DNA of 14,525 bases from Coriobacteriaceae bacterium AF45-21 (GTDB lineage Bacteria > Actinomycetota > Coriobacteriia > Coriobacteriales > Coriobacteriaceae): assembly GCA_027682925.1 (NCBI GenBank), contig JAQCYU010000039.1, forward strand, positions 1 to 14,525, given 5' to 3'. Each line of letters begins with the position of its first letter. Within the stretch, counting starts at the first letter, position 1. The translations under genes were made by a program, and so were the position numbers. The notes under the pieces are model-generated. The model was not told where the DNA came from. It did no database searches and saw nothing but the letters and a program-made list of their open reading frames with translations. Positions 1 to 7,411 of the stretch are shown here, in pieces.

Positions 1-726
1 CGCGCAGCCCCGCCGAGGAATGCCGCCCCAGGAGTCCTCGCTCTCGGTGTCGCCCCAGGAGTCCTCGCTCTCGGTGTCGACCACGTCGCAGCCCAGGAAG
101 TGCTTGCGCCCGTCGGCGCCCAGCCCGATCGCGGTCACGACGCCCTGCGAGACGACCGACGAGCCGACCCTGCAGCTCATGTAGGTAGCGTCGAGCCACA
201 GGTAGCAGCACGGCGTGCCCGACAGGTCGCGGCGGCGGAACTCCGCCACCTCGGCGTCGAGGTCGGAGCAGAGGCTCGAGACCTCCGAGCTCGACAGCGA
301 GGATATGCCCAGCTTGGACGCCACGCGCTCGACCTTGCGGGTGGACACGCCGCATACGTACATCTCCTGCACGATGGCGGCCACCGAGGTGTCGACGCGC
401 GACCATCGCGCGAGCATGCCCTCGGGGTAGTAGGTGCCGTGCCTGAGCTTGGGTATCTCGAGCTCCACGTCGCCCACGGCGGTCTTGAGCGACCTGGGGC
501 GGTAGCCGTTGCGGCTGTTCTCCCTGCCGTCGCTGCGCTCGTTGCGGCTCGCGCCGCACATCTGCTGGGCCTCGGAGTCCATCAGCGCGTTCATCACGCT
601 GCCCAGCACCCTGCACGCGAACTCGCGCGCGTCGCCGCACTCCTGCCAAAGCCTCGCCGCCTCGAGGGCCTCGTCGCGGCCGAGGCGCAGTACACTCTCT
701 TCTTGGGGCATCGCCTTTCCTTCCAT
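1..726 (-). CDS. IS256-family (Mutator type) transposase, 5' part, cut by window edge
   Basis: DDE transposase that would move an IS256-type element by cut-and-paste or copy-out. About 240 residues are visible, reading inward from ATG at 726 (GAAGGTG upstream); an in-frame ATG at 711 preceded by GGAAGGAAAGG is equally plausible. Family landmarks are the N-terminal segment with NSRNGYRPRSLKT, then ELEIPKLRHGTYYPEGML, then WLDATY carrying the first catalytic Asp, then an LGCDV segment carrying the expected second Asp. The catalytic Glu lies beyond the window. Just after LGCDVV a 9-residue unit, DTESEDSWG, occurs twice in tandem. The reading after the second unit (GIPRRGCA) does not fit the family, whereas the next frame reads AFLGGAAR, which does. 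A one-base insertion near 24-25 is therefore likely. Family assignment is firm; whether the element is active cannot be judged. Confidence 0.88.
   Translation of the reverse strand, partial: MEGKAMPQEESVLRLGRDEALEAARLWQECGDAREFACRVLGSVMNALMDSEAQQMCGASRNERSDGRENSRNGYRPRSLKTAVGDVELEIPKLRHGTYYPEGMLARWSRVDTSVAAIVQEMYVCGVSTRKVERVASKLGISSLSSSEVSSLCSDLDAEVAEFRRRDLSGTPCCYLWLDATYMSCRVGSSVVSQGVVTAIGLGADGRKHFLGCDVVDTESEDSWGDTESEDSWGGIPRRGCA
25..78. repeat. 27-bp perfect tandem duplication inside the transposase
   Basis: Two identical 27-bp units, 25-51 and 52-78, lie head to tail. The length keeps frame and doubles the peptide DTESEDSWG. Other family members, as I know them, have this segment once, so it looks like a recent slippage duplication or an assembly artefact. 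Confidence 0.9.
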
Positions 727-772
727 TCGTCACCTTCATTACTCCAGCGACGAATTCTAGGCGGTGTCCCCT

Positions 773-824
773 CCCTTTCAAGAAAGGGCGGAGGCGGGGC
801 ATGCCCCGCCTCTTACACCACATC
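773..824. mobile_element. Candidate end of the IS256-type element: two adjacent palindromes
   Basis: Upstream of the transposase start lie a short hairpin (CCCTTTC/GAAAGGG, 773-779 and 782-788, 2-nt loop) and a perfect 22-bp palindrome at 791-812 (GAGGCGGGGC paired with GCCCCGCCTC around AT). The element's terminal inverted repeat should lie here, probably ending near 815-824. The partner end is outside the window, so neither the exact boundary nor a target-site duplication can be fixed. The hairpins may also block outside transcription from entering the transposase. Confidence 0.45.
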
Positions 825-840
825 TCTGCGCGCTACCCCC

Positions 841-933
841 GAGCGTGGAAAATCTCCCGTTTTTGACAGCTTTTCAGCCCAAAATCGTCCGATAATCCAC
901 GCTCAATTTTCAATCGTCCAACAATCCTCGCTC
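841..933. repeat. Dispersed intergenic repeat, copy A (GAGCGTGGA/TCCACGCTC element)
   Basis: Starts with GAGCGTGGA at 841-849, has the inverted TCCACGCTC at 896-904, and a one-mismatch copy TCCTCGCTC at 925-933. The same motifs at the same spacings (55 and 29 nt) recur at 12724-12816. It lies between the transposon end and the stop of the small cysteine-rich gene. Function unknown. Confidence 0.75.
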
Positions 934-945
934 ATCAGCAGGCAA

Positions 946-1227
946 CTAGACATCCGCCTCGTCATAGGTAATGGTGCATCCGCAGGTTGGGCATTGCTGA
1001 GGATAGACCGGAAGACGTAGGCCCGTCCGAGCCCGCGGGTCGGCAGCGTGCTTGTCGCGGGTGTCGATGAAGCTGATGTCTAGGCATGGGAGGTCTGCAC
1101 CGCAGCGGGAACAGGGCAAACAGATTTGGCTGCAACTAGCCTCGACGAGCGGAAACAAGCTCCGGTCCATTAACGCTCGCGGTAGGTTTCCGTACACGCC
1201 TCGCGCGATATCGCTTCGCCATCCCAT
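946..1227 (-). CDS. Small cysteine-rich protein, zinc-ribbon-like
   Basis: A 93-residue protein of unknown function. It starts at ATG 1227 with a good ribosome binding site (AAAGGGGAG, 3-4 nt before ATG) and ends with TAG at 946. It has eight cysteines: C32, C36, C39, C42 and C48 in one cluster, then C79, C82 and C84. The CSRC (39-42) and CPTC (79-82) pairs are the usual layout of a zinc ribbon, so metal binding is a reasonable inference. No signal peptide or membrane segment is seen. It lies between repeat A and the HNH gene and shares their strand. I do not recognise a named family. It could be a chance open frame, but the binding site and the paired knuckles favour a real gene. Confidence 0.55.
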   Translation of the reverse strand: MGWRSDIARGVYGNLPRALMDRSLFPLVEASCSQICLPCSRCGADLPCLDISFIDTRDKHAADPRARTGLRLPVYPQQCPTCGCTITYDEADV

Positions 1228-1344
1228 GGTCTCCCCTTTCCCGTTTTACCGTTGAGGAGAGGATGGCAGGATCGTGCAGCTCTCGATGCGGCGCAGCGCG
1301 ATCCGATCAATCGACATGATTGGGTTGCGACGGGCCGCACCTAA

Positions 1345-2426
1345 CTAATACGGAGCAACGGCTTCCGCCCGACGTCGCGATTCCGAGAAATCGAACTCGG
1401 CTCGATGCGCCTCGAGGAATCGAGCGTTGGGTCGCAAGCGATGCTCGTCCGGCTCGCGCAGCACCGAGCCTGCAAACGTCGCATATTCCGTATGTCGCAG
1501 AAGGTACGACCCGCAAAGTTGATAGTCGCCGCGTACCAGCTCAAACGAAATCAGATGAGCGTCGAACAGCGAGTGCAGGTCGCGGCGCAGCAGGATACCG
1601 TTGCTGACAACCTGCGACTTGGGACCCGAGTAGTTCTCGATATGCGCAGCTCGAGCGCTTCGTCGACATTGCAACCCGAGACGGCGCATCGACCGGTATA
1701 GGCCTCAAAGAGCTGCGTGCGGAAACGCTGCTGGCCGATTCGCTCGCGACGCAGCGCATAGCGAACCTTTTCATCGTCGCTCGCCGGAGCGCCGGAAAAC
1801 TCCGCCGCAATCGGAGCGTCCTTCATGTAGCTCATATCGGGGAAGAAACGCGCGTCGGGTCCACCCTTGTGAACGGGGCCATGCAGCACAAACCAGCTGT
1901 TCTCCGGCTCGTAACGCTCAACGAACGCTAGGCCCAGCACCTTGTAGCCAGCGCTCGTTGCAAAGAACACGCCAACGGGAACGCCGCACTCCATGCAGTT
2001 GATCATCTTTTGGTTGTAGTCCTGGTCGCGCCAGTTTTCGACCGAAGCACTTTGCGACGAGTACTTGAGCACCCAGGTGCCATCCTCGAGATAGAGCGGC
2101 GGAACATCGGGGTAGGCGCCGCGCTTTGAGTTGTGCACCGAAAGGGCGAAGGTCTTCTCACGCGGATGCTTAACGCGCCGGCGACCAGGCCAAAAGATGC
2201 CCGAGTCGCGCGACACCGGAAAGAGTTCGGAATCAATCGTCAGACGAAAGGGATATTGAGGGCTATCGGCATTGGTGCGATGCGGAAGCTTGTCCCACAA
2301 GCCGCCACGCTGCTCCTCGCGCAAGAACCACTCCCAAGCCTGGACATATTCGGACGGCACAAAGCTGCAAGCGCGGTCGAAACTCGGCCGAGCAATCAGC
2401 GGAGCACTAGAAGCGATGCCGTCCAT
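1345..2426 (-). pseudogene. HNH endonuclease (HNH_2 type) with PUA/SRA-like N-terminal region, one frameshift
   Basis: Start ATG at 2426 is chosen because GGAGG lies 8 nt upstream. With one base restored near 1650 (CAGCCTCGAG expected, CAGCTCGAG seen) the gene is 1083 nt and encodes 360 residues. The C-terminal half is an HNH_2-type nuclease: YTGRCAVSGC (243-252), AAHIENYSGP with H262, SNG with N276, and RRDLHSLFD with H285. As sequenced, the upstream frame leaves this path after DEALE, so translation misses the whole H-N-H core. Residues about 90-185 (DGTWVLKY, CMECGVPVGVF, VLGLAFVERY) recall the PUA/SRA-like modified-base-binding domains often fused to HNH nucleases. That part is inference and suggests a modification-dependent restriction enzyme. 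No partner methylase is nearby. The break may be real decay or a sequence error. Confidence 0.8.
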
Positions 2427-2513
2427 AAGGAACCTCCAGGAAGAACAGTTCCTCACATTATCGCCGACCCCGAGCGATATGCGACAAAGTGCTTCCAGCG
2501 GACAGCCACAAAA

Positions 2514-2545
2514 AAAGGGGCCGCTTCAATCGAAGCGGCCCCTTT
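2514..2545 (-). terminator. Intrinsic terminator after the surface-protein gene
   Basis: Perfect 14-bp stem (AAAGGGGCCGCTTC with its complement) and a 4-nt loop at 2528-2531. On the minus strand it is followed by seven T residues. It lies 26 nt past the stop of the gene ending at 2571 and before the leader of the HNH gene, separating the two transcripts. Confidence 0.9.
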
Positions 2546-2570
2546 AGGCAGTTTAATTGTTGTCTTGCCT

Positions 2571-3515
2571 CTACTTAGAGTCAGGCACGATGCCGACCAG
2601 GCTAACCGTTACATCGAAGGTCGGACTTCCTTCACCAACATCGAGGCCGGACATGTTCTGACAATCGCTGTCAGTGCCTTCCATCCAAATGACAACCTTG
2701 AAGTTTGTCCCGCTGTAACCAACATGAGCGAGCATCTGAGCGTCGCCCGTCGGCTTTACGTAGGAGTCACCGCTTCCAGTTGCTCCCCAGTTTTTACTGT
2801 TCTGGTCAATCATATTGCCACCGCACACATGGGCATAGGACGGCGCCATGGTCACCGAGAGGCTGTCGGGATTCACGCAACTCCAGCCTTCGGTAGCAGA
2901 AACATCGTTTCCCTTGCCTGTCGGAAGGACCGGAGCATAAACAACCTTGAGCTCGTCATTAATCAGCAGACCAACACGAAGGCTGCCTTTGATTTTGTCA
3001 AACCAATCTTTCGAAGCGCCTTCCGACGCAGTCACAACAACGGGACCGTTCGAGCTGCTGTTGTCGAGATAGACGTCAGCCTCGCCAGTCTGGTTAATCG
3101 TGTAGAGCGTATATTCCGCCATCGTATAGGCGTAATAAGTCTCGGTATCTCCCTTGAGCGTATAGGAACCCTCAAGCTGCTTAGAAATCGTTGCCTTCTG
3201 GTAACCACTCACATCTGTACCATTCCATGATTTTGGTACAAACCAGCTATGGGCATCGTCCGTGGAAGACGGACTGATCTCATGGCCAGTGCTTGCGGCG
3301 GTCGTCTGATGATCGCTACCGTCATGAATGGCATTTGGGCCGGACGCAATTTGGAGGACCATGCCGTTTGCCTGGGCGCTAACGGTACTGGTGGTGCCGT
3401 CAACCTTTGTGTTTGAAACGAACCAGGCATACGTTGCAGAGCCAAGCGCAACCGCTGCCATAACGACTGACAAGGCTGCGATCGCAAGCTGCTTTTTCAT
3501 CTGCTTAACGCTCAA
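2571..3515 (-). CDS. Secreted TasA/camelysin-like surface protein with SipW-type signal segment
   Basis: A 314-residue exported protein. The start is TTG at 3515, preceded by a perfect AGGAGG at 3523-3528; the in-frame ATG at 3500 lacks such spacing. The N-terminus is MSVKQMKKQ, a hydrophobic stretch at about 8-29, then GSATYAWFVSNTKVDG. This short basic-hydrophobic-AWF pattern is typical of proteins processed by SipW-type signal peptidases (TasA, camelysin). The remainder is Ser/Thr/Asp-rich and probably beta-rich. It ends with FKVVIWMEGTDSDCQNMSG and an alternating beta segment, a motif also found in the membrane protein at 5322-6490. No sortase LPXTG motif is seen. The neighbour at 3586-4362 has the same kind of N-terminus. 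Likely an extracellular fibre or matrix component. No SipW peptidase gene lies in the window. Confidence 0.75.
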   Translation of the reverse strand: MSVKQMKKQLAIAALSVVMAAVALGSATYAWFVSNTKVDGTTSTVSAQANGMVLQIASGPNAIHDGSDHQTTAASTGHEISPSSTDDAHSWFVPKSWNGTDVSGYQKATISKQLEGSYTLKGDTETYYAYTMAEYTLYTINQTGEADVYLDNSSSNGPVVVTASEGASKDWFDKIKGSLRVGLLINDELKVVYAPVLPTGKGNDVSATEGWSCVNPDSLSVTMAPSYAHVCGGNMIDQNSKNWGATGSGDSYVKPTGDAQMLAHVGYSGTNFKVVIWMEGTDSDCQNMSGLDVGEGSPTFDVTVSLVGIVPDSK

Positions 3516-3539
3516 CGGAAATCCTCCTCTCTAAAGAAA

Positions 3540-3567
3540 AAGGCGGGGGACACCTCTCCCCCGCCTT
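3540..3567 (-). terminator. Intrinsic terminator between the two SipW-type genes
   Basis: An 11-bp stem (AAGGCGGGGGA with its complement) and a 6-nt loop, followed on the minus strand by TTTTCTTTAG. It lies 18 nt past the upstream gene's stop. Its T-rich tail runs directly into the AGGAGG ribosome binding site of the next gene, so readthrough would set expression of the downstream gene unless a promoter is hidden here. Confidence 0.85.
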
Positions 3568-3585
3568 GTTTAGCTGCTTATCCCG

Positions 3586-4362
3586 CTAGTTCTTATCGGT
3601 CTGAGTAGAGGTAGCAGTGAAGACAACGTTAATGCGCTTGGAAGCCGTCTTCAGATTCTCAAGATTGTTCGTAAAGACCTGAGCATCGTCACCATCGTAG
3701 AAGACATACATTTCAACGGTTGTCTCATCCTCGCCAATCTTATCGGCAAGCTTATGCGTGGTGTCAGAAGAGGAGACAATGCCGTCCTTATTGCAAAGCA
3801 CCCAGTTCGTCCCGCTCATGACCAGCACGCGAAGCGCAGAATCAAATTTATCATTATCGCCTGTGGCACCCGTAATTTTGGCCGAATCAACTACAAGATT
3901 GGTGAGCTCAGCGCCCTTTGAGCCAACATAAAAGGTGTTCTTTACGGCATACTTTCCAGTAACCGCGGCGGCAGGCGTGCCGGCAGCGTCGGCGCCCTGA
4001 GCAGGAACAAGCTTGACGGTATTGTCGACCTTCAAGCCATCAGTCGCACTGGTACCGAATGCCGTATAGAAGTTAGCCAGCGTATCGTACGGAGTCGTGT
4101 CGGCGCCATTTGCCCAATGAGCCGGATAAAGCGGCGTGTTCGCAACAGAAGAATCATCCGTGCGAAGATCCTTAGACGGTTCATTCTCATCACGAATATA
4201 CATGAACGCAGAGTTCGACTGAGCAGAAATCTTACTGGTCGTTGCGTCGACCTTGTTGTTGCTCACAAACCATGCGAACGTGGCAGAGCCCAGTGCTACG
4301 GCTGCTACCAGCACCATGGCGATGGCGGCGCCCATCTGCTTCTTTAATGCCTTGGTATCCAT
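3586..4362 (-). CDS. Second secreted TasA/camelysin-like surface protein
   Basis: A 258-residue exported protein starting at ATG 4362, with AAAGAAAGGGG just upstream. A longer frame to 4536 has no binding site and is not used. The N-terminus is MDTKALKKQMG, a hydrophobic stretch at about 9-30, then GSATFAWFVSNNKVDATTSK, nearly the same as in the protein at 2571-3515. This is the SipW-type signal pattern. The mature part is rich in Ala, Thr, Asp and Asn. Near the end comes VEMYVFYDGDDAQVFTNNL and a short beta stretch, a looser counterpart of the VVIW-DG motif of its neighbours. No cell-wall anchor is seen. It probably forms extracellular structures with the neighbouring protein. The two genes are separated by a terminator, so their levels may differ. 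Confidence 0.75.
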   Translation of the reverse strand: MDTKALKKQMGAAIAMVLVAAVALGSATFAWFVSNNKVDATTSKISAQSNSAFMYIRDENEPSKDLRTDDSSVANTPLYPAHWANGADTTPYDTLANFYTAFGTSATDGLKVDNTVKLVPAQGADAAGTPAAAVTGKYAVKNTFYVGSKGAELTNLVVDSAKITGATGDNDKFDSALRVLVMSGTNWVLCNKDGIVSSSDTTHKLADKIGEDETTVEMYVFYDGDDAQVFTNNLENLKTASKRINVVFTATSTQTDKN

Positions 4363-4698
4363 ACGGACCCCTTTCTTTCCCCATTCATCCCAGATGACCC
4401 TCGAGAAGCCCGGAAGGGGAGCCCGCGCTTTCGTGTTGGATGTTGCTTGCCCATCCTTTAGACATGGAATTGAGAATACCATAATTCTTACGATTTCCTT
4501 ATGAGTTTTCGGCAGCCTACATTCCGGCAGATTCATAGGTCTACCTCTGGTATATGCGGTGCTACATGAACATCGTTTACCTTATTTGATCTCTCTCCCG
4601 CGCAGTCATAAGCCCCTCTTAAGCCTTGCGACCGCAGCGCCATGCCAACGCACACATTCGCCCTCCGCCGAGCTTCGCCCTAGCCCTTCCCCACCCGC
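4363..4698. other. Intergenic region between divergent genes
   Basis: About 340 nt separate the divergent starts at 4362 and 4761. It must hold the promoters of both. On the minus strand an AT-rich stretch near 4478-4500 (TATGGTATTCT) may contain a -10 element, but no convincing -35 was found. I looked for a c-di-GMP riboswitch and saw no core match. Confidence 0.4.
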
Positions 4699-4704
4699 TA
4701 TACT
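4699..4704 (+). promoter_or_regulatory. Candidate -10 box (TATACT) for the gene at 4761
   Basis: TATACT lies 56 nt before the start codon and matches the vegetative -10 consensus at five of six positions. No good -35 box is seen at the right distance. A small hairpin (CCTGC/GCGGG) follows in the leader before GGGAGG. Confidence 0.45.
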
Positions 4705-4760
4705 GATGTAGCACGTGTAATTTCTGCCTGCTTATGCGGGCTATTTGCCGGGAGGACTCT

Positions 4761-5273
4761 ATGGCTGCCGCCAATCAACCCAAGGGAAGCGTTTCTACCG
4801 GATCGATCAAGCCGGTGACGCGCAAAGCCGTTCGTTGTCAGCGCGAAGTTGCCTGGCTGGTCACGCAAGCGGCCGGTAAGCTCGTCGCCACCACCGACGA
4901 CGTCAACGCGCCCACACCCAGCTTTGTGCTGGCGGCGGCGTTGTCATATGCCCGCGAGCAGGAGCAGACCGCCCGGGACCGTGGCGCCGCGATCGACTAC
5001 AAGGCCGTCATGGGCTCCGACCTCGCGAGCTTTTGTGCGGCCGCGGGGCTGCCCGCAGCGCCCAACGCGCTTTCGGACGCGGGCTACATGTTCACGCTCT
5101 CGGGCGCGGATCTGATCCGCGACATCTATGCCTACTGCGGCGACCTGGGCGAGCGCATGAGAGATCCGGTGCAGGTCAAACCGGGCTACGCGATCAAGCT
5201 CGCGTTGCGGTTGTTCTTGCTGGACGACGCCGCTGGCAACGGCGCTACCTCCGCCGACAACGCCTCCGCATAA
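4761..5273 (+). CDS. Conserved-looking hypothetical cytoplasmic protein
   Basis: A 170-residue protein. Start ATG at 4761 is chosen because GGGAGG lies 6 nt before it; an upstream in-frame ATG at 4734 has no binding site. There is no signal peptide and no membrane segment. The sequence is Ala-rich and reads as mostly helical, with basic residues near the start (KPVTRKAVRCQREVAW), a middle part ending SFCAAAGLPAAPNALSDAG, and a C-terminal helix (KPGYAIKLALRLFLLDDAA). I do not recognise a family and give no function. It is monocistronic, with its own candidate -10 box and a strong terminator right after the stop. It is the only plus-strand gene between the transposase and the M16 peptidase. Confidence 0.7.
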   Translation: MAAANQPKGSVSTGSIKPVTRKAVRCQREVAWLVTQAAGKLVATTDDVNAPTPSFVLAAALSYAREQEQTARDRGAAIDYKAVMGSDLASFCAAAGLPAAPNALSDAGYMFTLSGADLIRDIYAYCGDLGERMRDPVQVKPGYAIKLALRLFLLDDAAGNGATSADNASA

Positions 5274-5276
5274 CAA

Positions 5277-5314
5277 AAGCGCCGGGTCGGGAAATCACTC
5301 CCGGCCCGGCGCTT
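5277..5314. terminator. Bidirectional terminator between convergent genes
   Basis: A 16-bp stem (5277-5292 with 5299-5314, one G-U wobble) and a 6-nt loop, starting 3 nt past the stop at 5273. The plus side is followed by CTTCGTTCT and the minus side by TTTTGTTATG. It ends both the 4761 gene and the convergent gene that stops at 5322. Confidence 0.85.
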
Positions 5315-5321
5315 CTTCGTT

Positions 5322-6490
5322 CTACTTGTCCCCGTCCCCCGCGGGCGAGTTCTTTTGGTTGCGACGGTTACTCCAGGTCACGTTGTGTTCCTTGTAGTAA
5401 TCGGGCGCCTCGTTGCCGCTCGCGCTAATGGGGTCGTTGCCGGTCAGGGTGTCGGCAATATCCTGCACGAATTTAATGAACAGGCTCGAGTCGTCGGTCT
5501 CGGACGAATCAAAGTCAAAGCCAAACTCCACCGCACCGCCGATGATCTTGTCCACGCACTCCGGGTCGTCGCCGTCCAGCCAAATGACCACGGTGTACTT
5601 GTCCACATCGCCCACGCGAAAGTTCTTGTGGCTAATGGTCGTCACCACGTCCTTGGACGCAAACGGCTCGGTGTTGGGCTCGGGGCTGCCGTCGGCCGTT
5701 GCCGCCGCATAGGTGGTGGGCTCGCCGTTGCGGTACACCCGCACGCGCGCCGCCTTCTCCACGCCCTTGCTGGCGCTGACCACCTTGAGCTTGGCGCTGT
5801 AGCCCAGATCGGTCTTGCCGGCGTTGCGGATATAGAAGGTGTACGCCACATAGTTCTTGCCGTTGTGGCTGCCGTCGATGTTATCCAGGTTGTCGGGCAG
5901 GTCGTCGGCAGCGATATTGGTGCCGTTGTCCACGGCGTCGGCCGCCAGGCGCGCGGTGGCGTTGTTAAAGTCGCCATTGTCGGCAATGGCCACGCCGCGG
6001 CGGAACAGCTCCAGGCGGTTGAGGTTGATGGTGAAGTTACCCATGTTTTCCTGCATAAACGACAGGGCAAACAGCACGCCAAAGGCAAGCGCCAGCACCA
6101 CGAGGGCTTTTTGTAGCTTGTCCATGCGCAGCAGCGCCGTGCCGATGCGCTCCATGCGGCGCTTGGGCATGTACATGGACACGACCGCGTCGGGGTCGAT
6201 GTCGTCGAGGTCCTGGTCGGCCAGCGCCTGCTCCAGCTCCTCGATGCGCACCACGCCGCGCAAGTCGCGCTTGGGCTTGCGCTTGGGTTTGGGTTTGGGC
6301 TTGGACTTGGGCTTGCCGAAGCGCTTGCGGGAGGCGGGGGGCTGGTCGGGCGCGGAGTCCTCGCCGGGCGCGTCCTCGGCGTTAGCGCCGGGAGCGTCCT
6401 GTAGCGCGTCTCGGCTTGGTCCTCGGTCAAACCCTCGGCCAAATCCTCGGCAGCTTGATCTTTGTTGTCGTTACGCTTGAACAGAGCCAT
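5322..6490 (-). CDS. Single-pass membrane protein with TasA-like outer domain; one frameshift near 6410
   Basis: The start at 6490 reads MALFKRNDNKDQ, but the frame breaks after about residue 27. Restoring one base near 6410 (GTCCTCG expected, GTCTCG seen) gives 1170 nt and 389 residues. Order: an acidic cytoplasmic start; a Lys/Pro-rich tract at about 53-75 (repeated KPK); an acidic segment EELEQALADQDLDDIDPDA; a transmembrane helix at about 127-147; and an outer domain with GNFTINLNRLELFRRG, VAYTFYIRNAGKTDLGYS and VVIWLDGDDPECVDKIIGG, ending NSPAGDGDK. The VVIWLDG-C motif matches the secreted protein at 2571-3515. The gene starts 5 nt after the PilZ gene stop, so the two are probably co-transcribed and may act together across the membrane. 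An alternative internal start at 6263 would lose the whole Lys/Pro tract and is less likely. Function is not established. Confidence 0.75.
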
Positions 6491-6495
6491 GGCGA

Positions 6496-7160
6496 TCAGA
6501 TCTTATATTTCGTGCGAATGTAGCCGACGTATTCTTTGACGAGCTCGCGCTCCATGTCGTCGGCGTAGCGGAACTGCAGGCCGCAGACGTTGCGGTACAG
6601 GCTGCCCTTGGGCGCGCGGCGCACCCAGCACACGATGCCCAGCTGCTCGGGCAGCTCGTGGCGCTCGCCCTGCAGGCGGATCGTGGGCATTTGCACGGCC
6701 AGGGCCTCGCCCACGTCGGGATAATCGTTGAGGTAGACGGCCAGGCCGCCGGCCGAGACGTCGATGGTCATGGCGTCCTCGGGCTCGGAGGCGGCCGCGT
6801 TGTCGCGCTGGTAGGTAAGGCGCATGGCGACCTTAAAACGCTCGTCGCGGCGCTTGACAAAGGTGCGCTGCTCGGCGACTTTGCGCATTTTCCAGTAGGT
6901 GCGGATGCCTTTTTTCTCGACTGCCTCGGGATAGCCGGCGAGCACGAACGTCTCCTCGCCCACTTTGTATTGCAGCAGCAGCTTTTGGTTTTCGTCCATG
7001 ATGAGCGGCTTGCCGGCGAGCATGGGCGCGCTCATAAGGAAGTACGCGTCGTCCAGGTTCTCTTTGTACGTGGCGAGCATGTTGAAGTCGGTTTTTTGGC
7101 CATGGGCACGTCGAATGCCACCTGAAGCTTGGTCCCCGGCGTTATCTGTTGCTCTGCCAT
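6496..7160 (-). CDS. PilZ-domain protein (c-di-GMP receptor type); one frameshift near 7100
   Basis: Start ATG at 7160 follows GGGGGAGACAAC, a good binding site. The frame breaks after about residue 20 and resumes as TDFNMLATYKENLDDAYFL. Restoring one base near 7100 (GGCCCATG expected, GGCCATG seen) gives 666 nt and 221 residues. The N-terminal half, with GTKLQVAFDVP and LLLQYKVGEETF, resembles the YcgR-type N-terminal domain. The C-terminal half is PilZ: KRRDERFKVAMRLTY supplies the RxxxR loop and TIDVSAGGLAV the D/NxSxxG motif, the two elements that bind cyclic di-GMP. Both motifs are complete, so binding is expected if the gene is whole. It sits 5 nt upstream of a membrane protein with an outer TasA-like domain, a possible effector or partner. 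Confidence 0.82.
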
Positions 7161-7218
7161 GTTGTCTCCCCCAGTCGCGGGCGCCGATATCATCGTCGTG
7201 CGCGATGCACATTGGGCT

Positions 7219-7246
7219 ATTGTACCTGCTTTGCCGCAGGTTTCGA
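7219..7246 (-). promoter_or_regulatory. Candidate promoter of the PilZ/membrane protein operon, with inverted repeat in the spacer
   Basis: On the minus strand, TCGAAA (7241-7246) and TACAAT (7219-7224) are 16 nt apart, about 60 nt before the PilZ start. Each is a moderate match to the -35 and -10 consensus. The spacer holds an inverted repeat, ACCTGC at 7224-7229 and GCAGGT at 7236-7241, which could be an operator. Confidence 0.4.
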
Positions 7247-7353
7247 TGTGCAGCGCGTGAAATGGTGGGATGCAGGGCGCGGGTGAACGCGCAGCTGCTC
7301 CGCGCGCGGCATTAATCTGACAGCGATGCATGCCCCCGACAGTCCGTCTGTCT

Positions 7354-7411
7354 ATCTCTCAGCCATCTCTCATTTATCTCTCAGCTTAGAGATGAGTGAG
7401 AGATGAGAGAC
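7354..7411. repeat. ATCTCTC/GAGAGAT inverted-repeat block, copy 1
   Basis: Three ATCTCTC heptamers at an 11-nt period (7354, 7365, 7376) are followed by AGAGAT (7388), GAGAGAT (7398) and GAGAGAC (7405). The two halves can form a long imperfect hairpin: 15 of 17 positions pair between 7365-7381 and 7388-7404. A 25-nt run at 7386-7410 is identical to 7551-7575. Confidence 0.85.

Noticed and set aside
4363..4536. Upstream extension of the 3586-4362 protein to an ATG at 4536
   Set aside because: It would put 58 non-hydrophobic residues before a clear export signal, and lacks a ribosome binding site, whereas ATG 4362 has one.
4540..4680. c-di-GMP-I riboswitch before the secreted protein genes
   Set aside because: On the minus strand only a short GTCGCAAGGC resembles part of the motif; the other conserved segments and both stems are absent.
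6405..6415. Programmed ribosomal frameshifting as explanation of the frame change in the membrane protein
   Set aside because: No slippery heptamer or downstream structure is seen, and the other genes show the same G/C run loss, which favours error or mutation.
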